Origin: an uncultured Clostridia bacterium
Lineage (GTDB): Bacteria > Bacillota > Clostridia > Oscillospirales > Acutalibacteraceae
Direction of reading: 5' to 3'
DNA length: 6,620 nt
Assembly (NCBI GenBank): GCA_937919155.1
Contig: CALFPM010000006.1
Coordinates: 1-6,620 of the forward strand
Below, piece by piece: positions 5,722-6,620 of the stretch; positions within the stretch are counted from its first letter, which is position 1, and each line of letters starts with the position of its first letter. Under the pieces are notes generated by a model. It searched no databases, was not told where the DNA came from, and saw only the letters and a list, made by a program, of their open reading frames with translations. Made by a program: the position numbers and the translations under genes.

Positions 5722-6507
5722 TTAAAATGCAATCAGGGGATTGCGGTCTCCTGCCACACTGAGCAGATAATCAACATTTTCCGTTGCGCCTGCCATTCGC
5801 ATTGCGGCTCTTGTTGTTTCATAAGCAAGAGCAGGCATATTGTTTTCCTTGCTCAGGTGTCCCAGCACAAAACGGGTGGTGCCTGATTCCATAAGTTTAA
5901 CTGCTGTTTCGGCACAGCTTTCGTTGGAAAGATGTCCACGGTCTGACAGAATTCTTTCCTTAAGAAAGAAAGGATACGGGCCGTTTTTCAGCATTCCCAC
6001 ATCGTGGTTTGACTCGAGAAGCACAAGGTCGCAGCCGTGAATTGCATCCATAACAGTATCCGTTATTCTGCCTATGTCCGTTGCAACTGCAAGGCGTTTT
6101 CCGTCAGGTGTAACAAGGGTGTAGCCCGTGCTTTCAAGGCTGTCGTGAGGGGTTCTGAACGGGCGAATAAATATGCCGCCTGCTTCCGTTCCGCTTGCAG
6201 GAATGATATCCGTTTTCATTTTCGGGGTTATGATTCCCGCTTCTTCCATTCCTCTCATTGTACCTTCGGATGAATATATTTTCACTCCGTGGCGTTCGGC
6301 AAAAACACGAACTCCGTTTATGTGGTCTGTATGTTCGTGAGTAATAAAAATTGCGGAAACGGAGTTGGGGTCAACACCGATGTCTTTGAGAGCGTCCGCC
6401 GCTTTTTTTGCGCTGACGCCGACATCAATGAGCACGCCGCCCTGCGATGTTCCTATGTATGTGCAGTTGCCGCTGCTTGATGAATAAAGTGAACAGAAAC
6501 GTGCCAT
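5722..6507 (-). CDS. walJ: WalJ/YycJ-family metallo-beta-lactamase-fold hydrolase
   Basis: This 261-residue protein has the metallo-beta-lactamase fold. The start MARFCSLYSSSSGNCTYIG matches the family's characteristic opening (short strand, then SxSSGNxTY). The metal-binding motif is THEHTDH (56-62); further candidate ligands are H121 (TPHDS), D144 (ATDIG), H168 (ESNHD), H192 (RGHLSN) and H217 (LGHLS). Relatives are WalJ/YycJ of Bacillus and VicX of streptococci, encoded with the WalRK cell-wall two-component system and thought to act as a nuclease or in genome maintenance; the exact substrate is unsettled. I chose ATG 6507 over an in-frame TTG at 6522, since the ribosome binding site lies between the two. 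No WalRK genes are visible. It directly precedes rlmH, its stop overlapping that gene's ribosome binding site. Confidence 0.88.
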   Translation of the reverse strand: MARFCSLYSSSSGNCTYIGTSQGGVLIDVGVSAKKAADALKDIGVDPNSVSAIFITHEHTDHINGVRVFAERHGVKIYSSEGTMRGMEEAGIITPKMKTDIIPASGTEAGGIFIRPFRTPHDSLESTGYTLVTPDGKRLAVATDIGRITDTVMDAIHGCDLVLLESNHDVGMLKNGPYPFFLKERILSDRGHLSNESCAETAVKLMESGTTRFVLGHLSKENNMPALAYETTRAAMRMAGATENVDYLLSVAGDRNPLIAF

Positions 6508-6513
6508 GGCTTG

Positions 6514-6520
6514 TCCTTTC
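6514..6520 (-). promoter_or_regulatory. Ribosome binding site that decides the walJ start
   Basis: GAAAGGA sits 6 nt before the ATG at 6507-6505. The longer frame beginning at TTG 6522 would place this site inside the coding sequence and add only the residues MKGQA, which relatives lack, so the ATG is preferred. Confidence 0.8.
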
Positions 6521-6525
6521 AAGTG

Positions 6526-6555
6526 AAAAGGGCTGCCCTCGGAAAGAACAGCCCT
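6526..6555 (-). terminator. Terminator-like hairpin in the walJ leader
   Basis: AGGGCTG (6529-6535) and CAGCCCT (6549-6555) form a perfect 7-bp stem with a 13-nt loop. Read on the minus strand it is followed by a short T-run (four T counting the stem end) and then the walJ ribosome binding site; on the plus strand ATTTTAT follows. The T-runs are weak in both directions, so it may be a terminator for a gene beyond the right edge, or a 5' leader structure. Confidence 0.5.
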
Positions 6556-6581
6556 ATTTTATAATACAATTATATTATCAA

Positions 6582-6603
6582 GGGCGGACAGAGGCGTCCG
6601 CCC
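6582..6603. repeat. GC-rich palindrome, possible dispersed repeat
   Basis: GGGCGGAC (6582-6589) and GTCCGCCC (6596-6603) form a perfect 8-bp inverted repeat with a 6-nt loop (AGAGGC). It stands out sharply against the AT-rich flanks (TATATTATCA on one side, TACACATTTACAA on the other). Neither side has a T-run, so it is a poor terminator. The form resembles short GC-rich palindromic elements scattered between genes in gut Clostridia, but that resemblance is from memory. Confidence 0.5.
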
Positions 6604-6620
6604 CTACACATTTACAATCA

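Noticed and set aside
6508..6522. TTG start that would extend walJ by five residues
   Set aside because: The ribosome binding site GAAAGGA lies inside this extension and is correctly spaced for the ATG at 6507.
6556..6581. walJ promoter from TTGATA (6581-6576) with TATAAA or TAAAAT
   Set aside because: The spacers are only 12 and 14 bp, too short for sigma-A; other -10-like boxes here have no -35.

Overview
The window is a stretch of bacterial chromosome in which every gene I can support lies on the minus strand. In transcription order (right to left) they are: a WalJ/YycJ-type metallo-beta-lactamase-fold protein, rlmH, gap, an RsuA-family pseudouridine synthase, an unrecognised 276-residue protein with a cysteine-rich tail, greA, lysS, and the first 57 codons of a family 2 glycosyltransferase cut by the left edge. 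Strong AAGGAG-type ribosome binding sites, the walJ-rlmH and greA-lysS pairings, and the protein sequences point to a Firmicute, most likely a Clostridia member near Ruminococcaceae/Oscillospiraceae. That placement is by eye, not by a search.

Right end (about 5230-6620): a non-coding leader with two hairpins precedes walJ. The walJ stop codon overlaps the rlmH Shine-Dalgarno, so these two are very probably one transcript. Middle (about 3251-5229): gap has its own AT-rich leader with a plausible sigma-A promoter and a clean intrinsic terminator. The U-tract of that terminator runs straight into the ribosome binding site of the rsuA-like gene. Centre-left (2352-3237): the unknown gene has a GTG start fixed by its ribosome binding site, and a candidate promoter of its own. 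Left (1-2328): a near-perfect sigma-A promoter (TTGACA, 17 bp, TATAAT) with a (TA)6 spacer drives greA. A terminator hairpin sits between greA and lysS, again right before the lysS ribosome binding site. The glycosyltransferase starts 1 nt after the lysS stop.

Functionally this is mostly information processing and core metabolism: transcription-elongation rescue (GreA), tRNA charging (LysRS), rRNA modification (RlmH on 23S, RsuA-like on 16S) and glycolysis (GAPDH). I see no mobile element, CRISPR array, tRNA, rRNA or defence module. I do not think the window holds a new multi-gene system. The items most worth a second look are the (TA)6 repeat in the greA promoter spacer, the recurring terminator-against-RBS junctions, the Cys-rich orphan protein, and the GC-rich palindrome at the right edge, which may belong to a dispersed repeat family.
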